A stretch of 64,000 nucleotides of DNA from Papaver somniferum (GCF_003573695.1 NC_039368.1:9633860-9697859); one strand, 5' to 3'; positions 1 through 10,996 are shown, counted from the stretch's first letter. The notes: generated by a model not told the origin, from the letters alone. A program made the numbers and translations.

Positions 1-1421
1 GATCTCATACGCCCCAGAAAATTTGACCATATTGCCAGTCAGCTGGAATCATATGCATGCTCCAGGATTCTCTTCAGCGGATATTTAGAGTAAACTATGA
101 TCTGTCTTCCCTGGAAATACGGCTTGAGGCGACGTGATGCATGCAACAATGCAAGTGCTATTTTTTCAATCTTTTTATACCGTGTTTCTGCCCCCATCAT
201 AGATTTACTGACGAAGTAAACAGGTTTTTCATGTTCTTCAGTAACAAATAGTACTGTACTTACAGCGTTCTCTGCTGCATCCAGATAAACTCCGACAGGT
301 TACCCAGTTTTTGGACTCACCAATACCGGGGGAGTAGATAAATACAGTTTGATTTCATCGAAAGCTCTTTCACACTCTTCCGTCCAACCAAAGTTCACTA
401 CTTTCCTCAAAACGTCAAAGAATGGCTTGAATCGATCTGACGAGCGCGAAATGAAACGACTTAAAGCTGTTAATCGCCCTGCTAGCTTCTGGACCTCCTT
501 CTTAGTTCTTTGGGATGGAATATCTATGATGGATCTGATTTGCTCCGGAGTCGCCTCTATTCCTCTGTGCGTCATCAAGTATCCAAGGAACTTTCCCGAG
601 GACAGCTCGAATGAACATTTTGCAGGATTGAGCTTCATACGATATCGCCTCAAGATATCGAACGTCTTCTGTAGATCTAGAAAATGAGACTCCTTTTGCT
701 TAGATTTTACTACCATATCGTCGATATATCCCTCCATCGTCTTCCCAATCAGATCTCTGAACATATCATCTACCTAACGTTGGTAAGTTTCTCCTGCATT
801 CTTTAGCCCCAACGGCATCACAGTATAGCAATAAACCCCCTTGTCAGTCACAAAGGCGGTATGCTCTTGATCTTCTTCGAACAAAGGTATCTGGTTATAC
901 CCTGAGAAACCATCCATGAATGAAAGTCTCGCGTACCCTGAGGTCGCATCTACCAAATCTCTTATCCGCGGAAGTGGGTACGGATCGCTCAGACATGCTT
1001 TATTTAAATCAGTAAAATCGAGACAAACACAAATTTCACCAATCTTCTTTGGAGCGGGCACGACATTAGACAACCAGCGAGGATACTGTACTGGTCAAAT
1101 AAAGCCTGCTTCCAACAGCTTCTCGATTTCTACAGCAACTCCATCTTTTTTGCTTTGCGCCGTATTCCTAACTTTTTGACGAACTGGATGAAACTTCTCA
1201 TCGATATTTAGCCTTTGACAGGCTACGTTCGGATTTATTCCAGGCATTTCAGCAAAACTCCATGCGAAAACGTCAACATTTTCCCTTAATAGTGTAATCA
1301 GACCCTCACGTTCGTGCGCGGGTAGATCTGCCCCTACGAACGTGGTTTTATTCTCTTCATCCTCGATCTGAACTTCAACCAGTTTTTCGACTGTTGGAGG
1401 ATCATCCGCGTCCTCTCCCAC
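1..1421 (-). pseudogene. Family-1 Ty3/gypsy pol, reverse transcriptase and RNase H part, copy A (5'-to-3' end cut by window)
   Basis: Read on the minus strand from 1421, this encodes the RT fingers and palm of a plant Ty3/gypsy polyprotein. The first catalytic block (FMDGFSGYNQI) and the YIDD box are both present, followed by the start of the connecting RNase H (GVYLDAAENAVS). Three in-frame stops break it: TGA at 1095-1097, TAG at 774-776 immediately after TYQR, and TAA at 300-302. The same stops occur in copy B. Copy A differs from B by a handful of residues, for example GYIDD against VYIDD. Integrase and the second RNase H would lie left of base 1. It is a dead retrotransposon gene. Confidence 0.9.
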
Positions 1422-1487
1422 ATATGATTATGGCGGAGAGGGCTCTGTAATTTCTATTTTTGCTCGACTCGAAGGATATGATTCCTG

Positions 1488-1960
1488 CTAACTTATGACT
1501 TTCGGTATTCGTCCATTGCGTTCTCTTGACACTTTGTGAGCAGCCATCTGGTTGCCTCTCACCTTTACGACCCCTTCAGATGTAACGAACTTCAGACACT
1601 GGTGGTATGAGGAAGTGACTGCACCGATCGCATGCATCCAGTCCCGTCCTACAATTGCATTGTAGGGTGCTCGACAATCCAGCAACAAGAAATTTCCCAG
1701 AACAGGCTTGTTTGCTACTGTAATCGGCATTTTTACTTTCCCAACAACTTTGGTTACTTCTCTACTGAAGTCGATAATTGGATTTTCGTCCTCCTCGATC
1801 AAGTCGTGCATGAGATTCATAGCTGAATAATCTCCAGAAAATAGCACGCTCACAGAGCTTCATGTATCTACCAGAATACGATGTACTCGGAACATTCCTA
1901 TCCAGGCTGATATAACGATAGCGTCATTGTGGGGAGCGTAAACACCTCTCAAGTCATCTT
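1488..1960 (-). pseudogene. Family-1 retropepsin-like protease, copy A
   Basis: The minus strand encodes an aspartic protease of the gypsy gag-pol type. The stretch NAIVGRDWMHAIGA followed by SSYHQCLKF is the conserved C-terminal half of plant retropepsins. The active-site triad lies upstream, where Asp (codon 1866-1868) and Thr are kept but the Gly codon reads TGA at 1860-1862. Copy B has the same TGA and has also lost the Asp. The segment sits between gag and RT, as in Ty3/gypsy order. It is inactive as it stands. Confidence 0.85.
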
Positions 1961-2150
1961 GAGTAAACTCAATCTTTGTGCATCCAAGCTCCAGAACTTT
2001 TGATACTTCTCCACTGGAGAAATCGATGTGATTTGTCATGTACCATTCCTTTAACTTCCTTAGATTTCTCCTGGTATCATCTTCTGATGCCCGTCTGGTT
2101 ATTGAATGGATCCTGGCGTGACTGACATTAATTAAATGTGTTGTGCCAAA

Positions 2151-4086
2151 TTACCCCGAACCTTCCCCTAAATCCTTTTTCACGTACTCTTGTAGGTTTC
2201 TAGCGTCTATCATTTGCTGGACTTCGATCTGTAAAGAGCGACAATTCTCAGTCTTGTGACCATGATCTTTATGATCATTGTAGTATTTGCTCTTATCACG
2301 TTTATCGCGTGTCTCCGACGGCAAAGGCCTTGGGGGGTTCAAATCCTTGCTTATTTTTTCATACAACTATGCAAGCCGTATGTTCAATGGTGTCAGCTTC
2401 ATATCATGATGTTTCTGATATCCAGTTTCCATTCGTTCCACATGATTTTTCTCTCGAACTTCACCTCGGTCGTTGTGTTGTCCACTCGAAGGTTCTTCGA
2501 CTTGTATTTCTTCCCATCATTATGATGGTTGGATACTCTGTTAACTTCTCTTGACTCTCGAGCTTTTGAATCATCCTCAACTCGAGCGTATTCTTATGCT
2601 CGATCATACAGTTCTTCCAAAGTCTTTGGTGGTTTCTTGACCAGGGAACCGTATACACCTCTTTGATCATATTGGTATGCCTATTTGTAAGCCTCGACGG
2701 CGACTTGATCGTTGGCTGCATCGACATCAGCCAACTCTTGCTTGAAGCGTCGAGTGAATTGTCTGACGCTTTCATCTTTCCGAATAACCAGTAGGAACAA
2801 TGAGTGGCATCCCTTACGATCACGTTTGTTGTGTTTGTAGTTAGAGATAAACTTTTCCACCAGCTTGTAGTAAGTCCCGATTGACCGCGCCCGGAGCTGA
2901 TTGAACCATGTAATTGCTCCGCCAATCAGTGATTGCGGAAAAATTTTGCACATCAACTCATCGCTGTGCTGCCACAGATTCATGGCGGTTTCATAATGCA
3001 AATCATGTTGATCTGAATCATCTGTTTTCTCATCAAATTTTGGTAGTTTGGGAACTTGAAAATTCATTGGTGGCCGGAATTCTCTGATATTTGGTTTAAA
3101 TGGAGCTCCTGCGGCTCGATGCATCCTGTCCATCTTTTCCTCTCTTGAGCGTTTTTTCGACATCACTTTCTCGATCATCTTGCAAAGACGAGCGTCTGTT
3201 ATTGCTTTCACATCGCCATCAGAAGAATTATCTTCCTTCTCATAATCCCGTTCATCTCATTTGACGATATGTAGACTCTCTTCTGATTCGGGTTCGCTCC
3301 GAACGAGCGTAGTACTCATGCGAAATCTCTCTATCGTCGTACCGATCTCGTACCACGTCTTCGTCATCCCTGGGGCGTTTTGAGCGGGCGGTGGTTCTGG
3401 CCGTATTTTGTTGAGTTGTAATTGGCGGCTCACGGGCATTTGCTCGCTGGTCCCGTACACGCCTCTGTTTAGGTAGATCTCCAGTGACCACCTGGTAGTT
3501 TCTTGACGGATTTTTTGCTGGTTCATCCAGATAGATCATTTCTCTGGGTTGGTCAGCAGCATGCGGGTTAATCCGTTTTCCGAGTCGTTCCCACACAGAT
3601 CGACCCTTTCTATTGCGATCAAAATTTGTCAATCGATCTTGACGGTTCAGATCAACAGTCCTTGATCGATAATGGCTCACACGTTCCAGTCTCAGGAGAG
3701 CGTTTTCTTTCTCCACCTCATGCAGCTGCTCGCGCAACAGATTAATTATCCTCCGTACTAGGGGTTGCAGTTCGTCCATCTTGCAGATCGGCTCTGTCGT
3801 TATTCCTCCTTGATAAGCTGCCGAACACCAGTTCTCTGTTCCCTGGAGCTCGCGGGTTTCCTCCATCAGGTATGGAGTCAACATCCATCTCTTCGTTTTC
3901 GATCACCGGTCGTTTTTCGCTTCTTCGATTATTCGGATCTGGGGATCTGCCACGAACTCGATCTCGATCTCTTCTATTTCCAATAGGAACAGAGGGTGCT
4001 GATTGAACCTCGTTTGGTTCAGTCATCGTGCGTCGCGGATTGCTAGCAGAAACGATCCTTCGTGCAGTTAACTTTACTTTTTCCAT
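2151..4086 (-). pseudogene. Family-1 gag, copy A
   Basis: The gag frame starts at an ATG at 4086 (MEKVKL) shortly after the primer-binding site. The N-terminal third is rich in Arg, Asp and Asn. It shifts frame near 3840 into a segment with a Glu/Leu-rich possible coiled coil (LLREQLHEVEKENALLRLE). The retrotransposon gag core follows at about 3060-2690 (TAMNLWQHSDELMCKIFPQSL, then AITWFNQL). A TAG stop at 2681-2683 interrupts it. The tail at 2366-2151 has a zinc-knuckle-like DHKDHGHKTENC. It is full-length in layout but broken by a frameshift and stops that copy B shares. Confidence 0.85.
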
Positions 4087-4126
4087 AATCTTGATCTGGG
4101 AAAAACACGATCTCTTTTCTCGAATC

Positions 4127-4144
4127 CCCTTGGTCAGGCGCCAA
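4127..4144 (-). other. Primer-binding site, family 1 copy A
   Basis: On the minus strand TTGGCGCCTGACCAAGGG follows directly after the terminal CA of the LTR. A TGGCGCC-type start is common for plant Ty3/gypsy primer sites. I did not assign the tRNA. Confidence 0.8.
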
Positions 4145-4531
4145 TGTTCGTACCCAAAATAAATTCTAGGCACTAAACACGATGATTTGATGATGATTGT
4201 TGGAATTAGGGTTAGAAAGCATAAATTAAAGATGAATAGAGTACACAAAGATTTAACGTGGTTCGGAAAGTGTTTCCTACATCCACGGAGGAATCCCATA
4301 GGGAGAGTATTGTATTGATATGAGATCACAATAGTTATGTGTGGTTAGCTAACCTAGGATTTCATATCCCTTTAGGGTTTAGGATATATGTATTTATATA
4401 GTTTATGTAACCCTAATTAGGTAAACTTCATGTGCAAGTCTTCTAGAAACTTCTGGAATCTTCTTTTCACGGGCTAGACGTAACGGGCTTTATTAGCGAG
4501 CCTTCCGTGTTTTTTATACACGGTACAAATA
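4145..4531 (-). repeat. Family-1 5' LTR (387 bp), copy A
   Basis: The plus strand begins TGTTCGTACCC and ends GGTACAAATA, near-inverted ends expected of an LTR. Reading the minus strand, a TATATAAATAC promoter motif lies in the middle. The next bases to the right are ATCAT (4532-4536), the duplicated target site seen on both sides of the complete copy in the centre of the window. It is 15 bp longer than the matching LTR of copy B, which has a small deletion. Confidence 0.85.
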
Positions 4532-5181
4532 ATCATGAAATCAAGGAGTTTATTGAAACTAAGGAGTTTCCTTGAAGTGAAGGAGTTTCCATGAGATGAG
4601 GGAAACAAATAATAATACAAGGGTGTGTGGGACCGGCCACGGCTAGGGCATGGCCGACCGACCAATGACCCCGGTCCCGTGAACTTTTCCCTAATTTTAT
4701 GTAATTTTCATTGGTTGAGTGAAATATCATGAAATCAAGGAATTTTCATGGGATGAGGGAAATAATAATAAAATAATGAGTCATGAGGTGTGGGACCGGC
4801 CACGCCTAGGGCATCGTCGGCCGGCTAGTAGGCCCGGTCCCACGACACCTTTCCTAATTTTTTATTATTTCTTTGACACGAGGAAACACCATGAGACTGG
4901 GGAGTTTCTTTGAGACGAAGGAGATTTGTTCAAATGAAGGGATTTTCATGAGATCAGGGAAAAATAATAAAATATAGAATTGGGCGTGGGCGTGGACTGG
5001 CCACGACGTTACTGGCCGTCCGATGAGCCCAGTCCTCTAGCGCCTTAGCTAATATTTTGTTATTATTATTTTTTTTCCTATTTTGCATAGGTTCATCGTT
5101 CTTTCGTGTTTTGGAATGCTCGTTCGTGCATTTAGTTGCTCGTTTGTGCATTATTGCTGAGTACACTTGCTCCATTTTGGT
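4532..5181 (-). repeat. Family-2 LTR fragment (start of U3), copy A
   Basis: This is part of the long family-2 LTR and matches 28437-29078. It contains three GC-rich inverted-repeat modules in an AT-rich setting (GGGACCGG paired with CCGGTCCC). It stops at 5179-5181 (GGT), where copy B continues for another 1647 bp before resuming with the same GGT. Copy A therefore carries a deletion that fuses LTR to element interior. Confidence 0.85.
4629..5035. repeat. Three GC-rich hairpin modules in family-2 LTR
   Basis: Module arms lie at 4629-4636 with 4671-4678 (GGGACCGG with CCGGTCCC), at 4792-4799 with 4834-4841 (same arms), and at 4994-5000 with 5029-5035 (GGACTGG with CCAGTCC). The third pair changes both sides so that pairing is kept. 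The loops hold a second GGCC-rich motif. Spacers are AT-rich and resemble one another, so the units form a loose tandem array of about 160-200 bp. Confidence 0.8.
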
Positions 5182-5346
5182 AAGAGTTGGATTGTTACCA
5201 TTTTTGTTACGTGTTTGTTGTTGGTATATCCATGACTCCATGTCTTTCGCATCAGATAGTGGTGACTTCTGGTTACATCCACTCTTCTGGCTCTTCCGGG
5301 GAACGCTCCAGAAATACCAAGTCAAGGATCAGATGTTCATGCCGAG

Positions 5347-5619
5347 GTGAATCAACCTTTCAGAGACGCTGGAAAGATGATACATTGCATGTTTCTCGAT
5401 CATCTGGGAGTCGTCTGTGCTAAGATATATGCTTTCTTGGTATTAGCAGATGCGGAAAGAAAGCAGAGACGTAATGAAATGTCACAGAAGAAAAAAGCTG
5501 AGGATGAAAAGCTCATATCTTATCAGCAGAAACACCGTCGACTTCAGCAAGTAAGACTATCAACTGAAGATGAAGTGCGGCCTTGCGTTGATGGTGTGTC
5601 TCCTGACGTGGATCAATGA
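5347..5619 (+). CDS. Antisense ORF in family-2 interior, copy A (90 aa, unknown)
   Basis: This plus-strand ORF runs against the direction of the family-2 element. Its product begins MNQPFRDAGKMIH and its second half is highly charged (AERKQRRNEMSQKKKAEDEK), suggesting a helical or coiled-coil tail. The same ORF is open at 30891-31163 with only a few substitutions. That alone proves little, because the two are recent duplicates, and the independent plus-strand family-2 element has no counterpart I could find. It may be a captured fragment or chance. I do not recognise a family. Confidence 0.25.
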   Translation: MNQPFRDAGKMIHCMFLDHLGVVCAKIYAFLVLADAERKQRRNEMSQKKKAEDEKLISYQQKHRRLQQVRLSTEDEVRPCVDGVSPDVDQ

Positions 5620-7806
5620 TGAACTTCGTCATCAGAAAATTCAGAAATTAGGTCTTCATTGAAAATATTGTAGAATCTTCGTTCGATGTCGGATTTTCGT
5701 GATCTACCCATGTTTCTTTATGCCTAGGAAATTTCCAAGCTTTTTATAGAATATTTTTGATTTTTGACCATGTTTAGGGGCCCAAATAGGCGAAATAGTA
5801 AACTTCCAGGAGACTTCCAGAAATTTTTCAGCTGGTATGTAGTCCAATGTTTTGGCCACATCATTTTGCTTGTTTCTCCAATTTCTATGAATTTTGGATA
5901 TGTTTTAGAGGACATCCATAAGAAGAGAATGGTATATTACCCATCCCTATATTATTCACCAATTTCTCCCATCTAGCTGCTTTGTGCGTGACAGTGTAAA
6001 ATCATCTCAGGCGAGCTTGTTGTAAAACACTCATGTTGTGTCTTTAGACCATTCGCTTGTGTCTGGAACGGTTGGTGAAGGATTTTAATGTCATAGATTC
6101 ATTTGAGATCAGGATCCCTTGATTGATACATGAGCATGGTGCTTGAAGTACCATCTTGTTTCTGTCAGTCATCACTTCTAAAACCCTGGTCACGGGACCA
6201 TAACTGAGGTTGCTCTCAAGAGGGGGTGATGTAATGACCATGGTTGCATGTCCTGGTGGTAGCATTCCTTTTATGATGAATGATTAGCACATGATTAGCA
6301 TTCCTTTTGTAATCCCGTAAAAAAATTTCAGATTTCATAGACCTGATGGTAAAGGCCATATATTTCAGATCGTATGTCCAATTGATGCGCCCTTTTGGTA
6401 TGTTGTAGAAGAGACATAGATAAACATCTTTAGTTCAGGAAGAATTGTCCCATTCCTCACCCATTGGTACGTTTTTCTAAACACATGGCCCGAAGTGTGT
6501 TGTATCTCATGAGAACATCTTGTAGAAGACTTGGGATTGTGCCCGCCCATCGTGCAAGCTTCGGAAATACTTTCATGTGAACATATTTCATGTCTACATA
6601 CCTTGATATGAATCATTAATGCTTGGATAAGTCCACTTCGTCGAGCAATACTTCAGAGAATGGTTAATTGATGAAGCCCTGTCATGAGGATGTTGCTCTT
6701 GAGACCGTTGTTGATGCTAGATCACGATTGAAATTTCTCCAGAAATTCTTTTTGATGCTGAAAACATGAACGGAGTTACTCCACATATCCTTGTTGATGC
6801 CGATACTATGGTTGGAGTTGCTCCATAGACCGAAAAAGGCTAGAACCATGATTATCGATATAGCCTTTGCTCCTTCATCCAGTGAGCCTTTTACATTCAC
6901 AAACTAGTTGGTGAGTTGAGCATTCCTAAGATGAAGATGTTCTAGGATTTAAACCCAAATTCTCCTGAATATGACTTTACTGTGAAGTGGCTTCGTCAGG
7001 GAATCGATGTTGTTGTGGCATATAACAACGGCAGTCTCCATTCTGGATGTGAGGAGAAAAAGTTCCTTGGTCGTGCAAGTCTTGTGATGTAGAGAGGTTC
7101 CGTTGATGAAGTTTCATGGAATCACATCAGATTGCAAATTCCAATAAGATCAAGTCCCCAGTGTATGTTGAATGAGTTTGTGCCATCCATGGATGAATAA
7201 TGTTGCATCTGCTTCAGAAGTCTCATCATGGGATAATGAAGAATTAACGATTGTAATTTAGTTACACTTTGATTGCGCTGGTGTTGAATCATTGTGTCAT
7301 CGTCGAAATATTTGTGTTGAAGCTAGATGCGCCATTATGTGAGGTGTACTCTTTGATTGGGAGTACAATTTGAAGGCTTCTTGAGCATTGAAGCGTCATA
7401 TCCCTTGAGCATGTCTTAGGTTTGATCGTTTGGGTCCCAACTATCTTCTGTTGATTCATCATTTCTTTAGTCGCGGTAGTGGGATTCAACACTTGTGCAG
7501 ATATCAGAGCTTTTTTATTTTGTGGCACACATGAACACTCCTGCAAGGCGATGGAGAAATTCCCAAATTTTTAATTGTCGTGCTTGAATATCATCTCAGT
7601 AATAAATGTTTCAGTGAGATGCTCGATTCGGAGAAATGTCAGATTCAACCACTTGGTAAAATACTAATGCGGTGAAGCTATTCATAACGTCTTGCAGAGT
7701 TGCTAGCATAATTGAGTCCTCATGCTAGGGTAGCATATTTGGAAATAAATGACGTAGACATGGGAGGAACGAGACTTTCCTGAGTGTGGAACCTTTTGAT
7801 GAATGT
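5620..7806 (-). other. Family-2 interior without recognisable domain, copy A
   Basis: The sequence is homologous to 31164-33747 and, inverted, to parts of 50640-52520. Its minus-strand frames are short and broken, for example at 7289-7546, where the product starts MQECSCVPQNKKA. I see no reverse transcriptase, RNase H or integrase motif. Relative to copy B it lacks about 430 bp after 6293. Confidence 0.7.
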
Positions 7807-8262
7807 TTATGCATCTTTTGCAGGTTCTTGCTTCAACCTCGTCAGAGTTCGAAATTCCTCTAAGTGCTCTGATGATGGAACGTCCGCCAAATCTTCTGGA
7901 TCAGAACTTTCTTCGTTGGAGAGATGTGTAACCAAAGGCGCTTTGTAAGTACCCATCTTTTCAGCGTGGATCCACACTCGTCTGAAGGACATGTCATATC
8001 CTGGATCTTCCTGATTATGTGAAACTTGGTTTCTGTCTAGGTTGAACTTATGTTCACTTTGAGAGTGATATAGCCATAAGTATTTCCGAGCGTTCCTTCA
8101 AGGTCTCTGATCGAGATGGGAGCATGAGTAGCTTCTTTTCAAGTGATGCCTGTGGATCCGATGGTTTTCAGTGGAATGTTGTTGATGGCGGTGCCAGCAT
8201 CGATCAACGTTCTTCCAAATTCGTTTCTTCTAAGATTGACTGTGGTAAGCAGTACCCAGTCG
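7807..8262 (-). pseudogene. Family-2 retropepsin remnant, copy A
   Basis: On the minus strand the segment around 8145-8256 reads NEFGRTLIDAGTAIN, an active-site-like block of gypsy retropepsins (Leu-Ile-Asp followed by Gly-Thr or a relative). A TGA follows six codons after the block. Further downstream is a 61-residue open stretch at 7807-7992 (MSFRRVWIHAEKMG), identical to its copy-B partner. The plus-strand family-2 element has the corresponding LIDADTVIN. It lies downstream of gag, as expected, and is not functional. Confidence 0.6.
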
Positions 8263-9000
8263 TACATCTCTTGGTCTGTGGATGGAGGCTCAAGAAGTAT
8301 TTCCGGAATAAACTTCTTGACATTATGTGGTTCAGTGTTGTGAACATGTCTCTCCTTTGTGCCTTCGACAGATAGAGAAATTCACGTTCGACAAAGGATT
8401 AAACTGCCTCTTTGATAGGTTGTTCAGAGAGTGTAAAGGTTCTGATTGGGAGAGGATTCTTGTGTACTCCTTAAGTCCCCAGTTGAAGCTATTGTGGATC
8501 AACCTTCTCTTTGAAAATGTGCTTCAAAATATTGCAGTTGCTTGTTGGATGATTGATGAATCTATGAAGGTGACAGTACCTGGGATTCTCCATTTCTTCT
8601 TCAGTTGGCTCTCTCCTGATGAACGACAATTTGATTGCACCACCTTGAACCCAGACTTCCAGTAACTAGATCACTCCTTCATGAGAAGAGAGAAGTTTGA
8701 GTCTGTCCGATCATTTCCCCGTTCATTGATGTTGGGTCAAGGTTGTGCATTTAAAGATTAGTTATCTTTCTTTGGTGCTTTCAGAGGAGATAGAGAAGCG
8801 TTCTTGCGTTGTGACTCAGCTTTCCATTTGCTCCCTTCTGCAGCAATATTTGTGGAAGGTTGGAGGTTGTACTGTTTGTTTATCAAACGTCAGTTACCTT
8901 GAGTTTCTCGTGGCTCCTCAGTTTTTGTAGCTTGATATTTCCAGTAAAGCAGGTGCGGTAGTTGCTGATCGCTTAGATGCTTCATGAAGTTCTGAAAAAG
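8263..9000 (-). other. Gag-protease linker of family 2, copy A
   Basis: This is degenerate sequence between gag and the protease-like block, matching 34191-34940. Open frames on the plus strand here (for example 8327-8665) are antisense shadows. I see no further domain. Confidence 0.55.
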
Positions 9001-9823
9001 TCTAGAACCGGAGATTTTCCAGTAAAGCTATGTAAACCGGAATCGTTCCGTTGACGCATAAGTCTACAAGTTGCTGCTATGTGACATCTGGGTCGTGGCA
9101 ATCCAAGGCTAGAACTCTGAACCTTTTCACGTAGTCATTGGGATATTCATTCCTCCTTTGATACATCCTTCTTAGATCAGAGAGAGTGACTTGCTCTGAA
9201 ACGAAGAAGTATTTTCTATAGAAAGCATTAATCATCTCTCCCCAATTGGTGATACTTCCTGGTGCGATGTTGTTGTACTAGGTGTATGCTCTGCCTGTCA
9301 GAGACTTTGAAAATTCCTTCAAACGGACGACATGGTTGTGCTCATGTTCACCCAATGATTCCAGAAACCGAGAAACATGCTCTTGAGCATTGCCTGTTCC
9401 ATCATAAAGGATGAACGTTGGAGAGGTATAACCTTTTGGCAGAGGAATCCTTTGTGTAGAAACATGGTATGGAGGTTGGTGACGGTGGACAAAAGACGTC
9501 TTATCTATTCTACAATCCTCCAAAAGGCGTTCATACCAAAGCTCCTCCTTTTGAATAGGCGAGTGATCATTATTATGATCTGGAGTTGGAATAATCATAT
9601 CACTATTGCAAGGATTTTCGAAAGGTTCCTCATCATCATCGGAATCTTCGTCATCCATAGGAATTTTAGAGTCTTTTTGGTTTTGAGGCCAAACTTCTTC
9701 CTCGTTCATATTCTGCTGGTGCAAGGAAGAACACGAAGAACATAATACCCACAGGGACAGTCGTTTATCAACAGTGACATCGACTGTCTTTTGTGGGTCG
9801 TAGTTTCCCAACGACAACAACAC
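9001..9823 (-). pseudogene. Chimeric gag: LARD fragment fused to family-2 gag, copy A
   Basis: The reading frame at 9823-9278 joins two unrelated pieces. Its middle part (MNEEEVWPQNQKDSK to KEELWYE, 9714-9533) is the acidic LARD segment found at 40126-40307. Its C-terminal part from 9532 onward is the family-2 gag core (RIPLPKGYTSPTFILYDGTG). The join falls where copy B has 35473 and 40126, so a 4652-bp deletion in a copy-B-like arrangement explains it, with TC shared at the break. The gag core then meets TAG at 9278-9280, where copy B has a Trp codon. Nothing indicates expression. Confidence 0.85.
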
Positions 9824-10434
9824 TTCAGCTTTGTCGTTGACTCTGGACGCCTTCTATGGTCGCAGAATCCTGTTTTATATCATTTTCTTGTCTTTCTCTT
9901 CATTGTAAAACACTTTTGAGCATCAATAAAATATTTTGAGAGGTTTTCCAACATGATGAGCGGCTAAAATACCTGGTGACTGAGGCGACGGAGGACCTAT
10001 TCACTCATGTTTGATTGGTAAATTCTTTTTATAATTTCTTAATTATTTATTTTATTTAATTCACTTGGATCAATAAAAAAAAGAGATAAAAATGGTTTTC
10101 TTAATTAGTTGTGAATCAGTTTGATGTTTTATGCTTAGAATTAATTCTTTGATAAATCATGCTTAAGGATTACAATTTAATATTTGGACACCTTATAGAC
10201 TAATAAGTGATTTAATGGAAAAAGAGCTAGATAATATTTATGAAATATTTTTGTAACCAATCAACTTGAAGTAATAGTGAATCCGGAGCCTTAGTCCATT
10301 TTAAATCTTGACATCACTCTTTGAAAATTAATTTGCTTTATTTTTATTAAATCTAAAAAAAAAAAAGTTACCTTCACAAGTTCGAAAAGAACCCCTTTTA
10401 CCACAATCTACAACAACTTTTGAAAAAACATCAG
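9715..10434. other. Unassigned AT-rich intergenic or decayed element sequence
   Basis: The first 130 bp after the LARD fragment match nothing else I could find in the window. The rest is very AT-rich with poly-A runs (10073-10084 and 10355-10369) and two AATAAA-like motifs. The end near 10380-10430 resembles leader sequence of LTR elements, but I could not place it. No convincing ORF is present. Confidence 0.4.
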
Positions 10435-10995
10435 TTTACAGCGTGCGGCGTGCAACGCGCCCATTACGAGAACGTATTAGGAAAGAACGTACGGTTAACA
10501 ACAATGAGATAGTGGGTAAAAGCGTGACCAGTTTCCCCTCATAGTGGAAACGTGGTGATCACCACTCTTTACACAATTCCACTCCTCCATTTTCCTAATC
10601 ACCTCCACTTGCTACGAGATCAGGGTGTGCTCGATCATGACTTGTATAAATAAGTTTTCAACCTATTCGAAAGAGGAGGACAAGTGTTATCAACACAAGT
10701 ATACAGAAACCATTTTCTGATACACAAGTCATAAACAACCACACCTTCATAATTCAATATTCTGATCTCAAACACCTTCTTCGCTTCCCTCCCTAAGATC
10801 AACCCTTCTCCTTCACCTTGTGACCGGATTGAATCTGGAACGACCATTTCTTGGTTTAGGACAGAGTCTTACAGATTGATCTCTCGAAATTAAAAGTACT
10901 CTTGTGCAGTACATTTGTTCAGGGTTTGAATTCGTTTCTCATCAACACACCCCAAATTTACCAAAAACAACAGAATCAGTTTTTGCCCTCAAACA
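10435..10995 (+). repeat. LTR tail related to family 2 (plus strand)
   Basis: The stretch aligns with the 3' end of the family-2 LTR at about 48060-48724. It has a TATA box (TGTATAAATAAG, near 10634), then the run GGTTTAGGACAGAGTC, and then GATTGATCTCTCGAAA, matching GGTTTAGGCCGGAGTC and GATCTCTCGAA there. It ends near TTTTTGCCCTCAAACA. Only the promoter, R and U5 part is present, without an adjacent primer site, so it is a truncated or solo remnant of a related subfamily. Confidence 0.65.
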
Positions 10996-10996
10996 A

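Larger units (their letters stand above)
1..9532. repeat. Segmental duplication, copy A
   Basis: This stretch matches 23921-35473 almost base for base in the same orientation, at a constant offset of about 23920 until small indels accumulate. Both copies hold the gag-pol of a Tat-like element, its 5' LTR, the same insertion point of that LTR inside a family-2 LTR, and the family-2 interior. They share premature stops in pol and gag, so the pair arose by copying an already dead nested block, not by two transpositions. Copy A has lost 29079-30725, about 430 bp near 31840-32265, and 35474-40125 of the copy-B coordinates. It starts before the window, so its left boundary is unseen. Confidence 0.93.

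Noticed and set aside
349..687. Plus-strand ORF across the RT region (also 24249-24563)
   Set aside because: It is the antisense of a clear RT domain with YIDD; the protein has no domain of its own.
2256..2554. Plus-strand hydrophobic ORFs (also 26176-26474)
   Set aside because: They are complementary to family-1 gag; the apparent membrane segments come from antisense codons.
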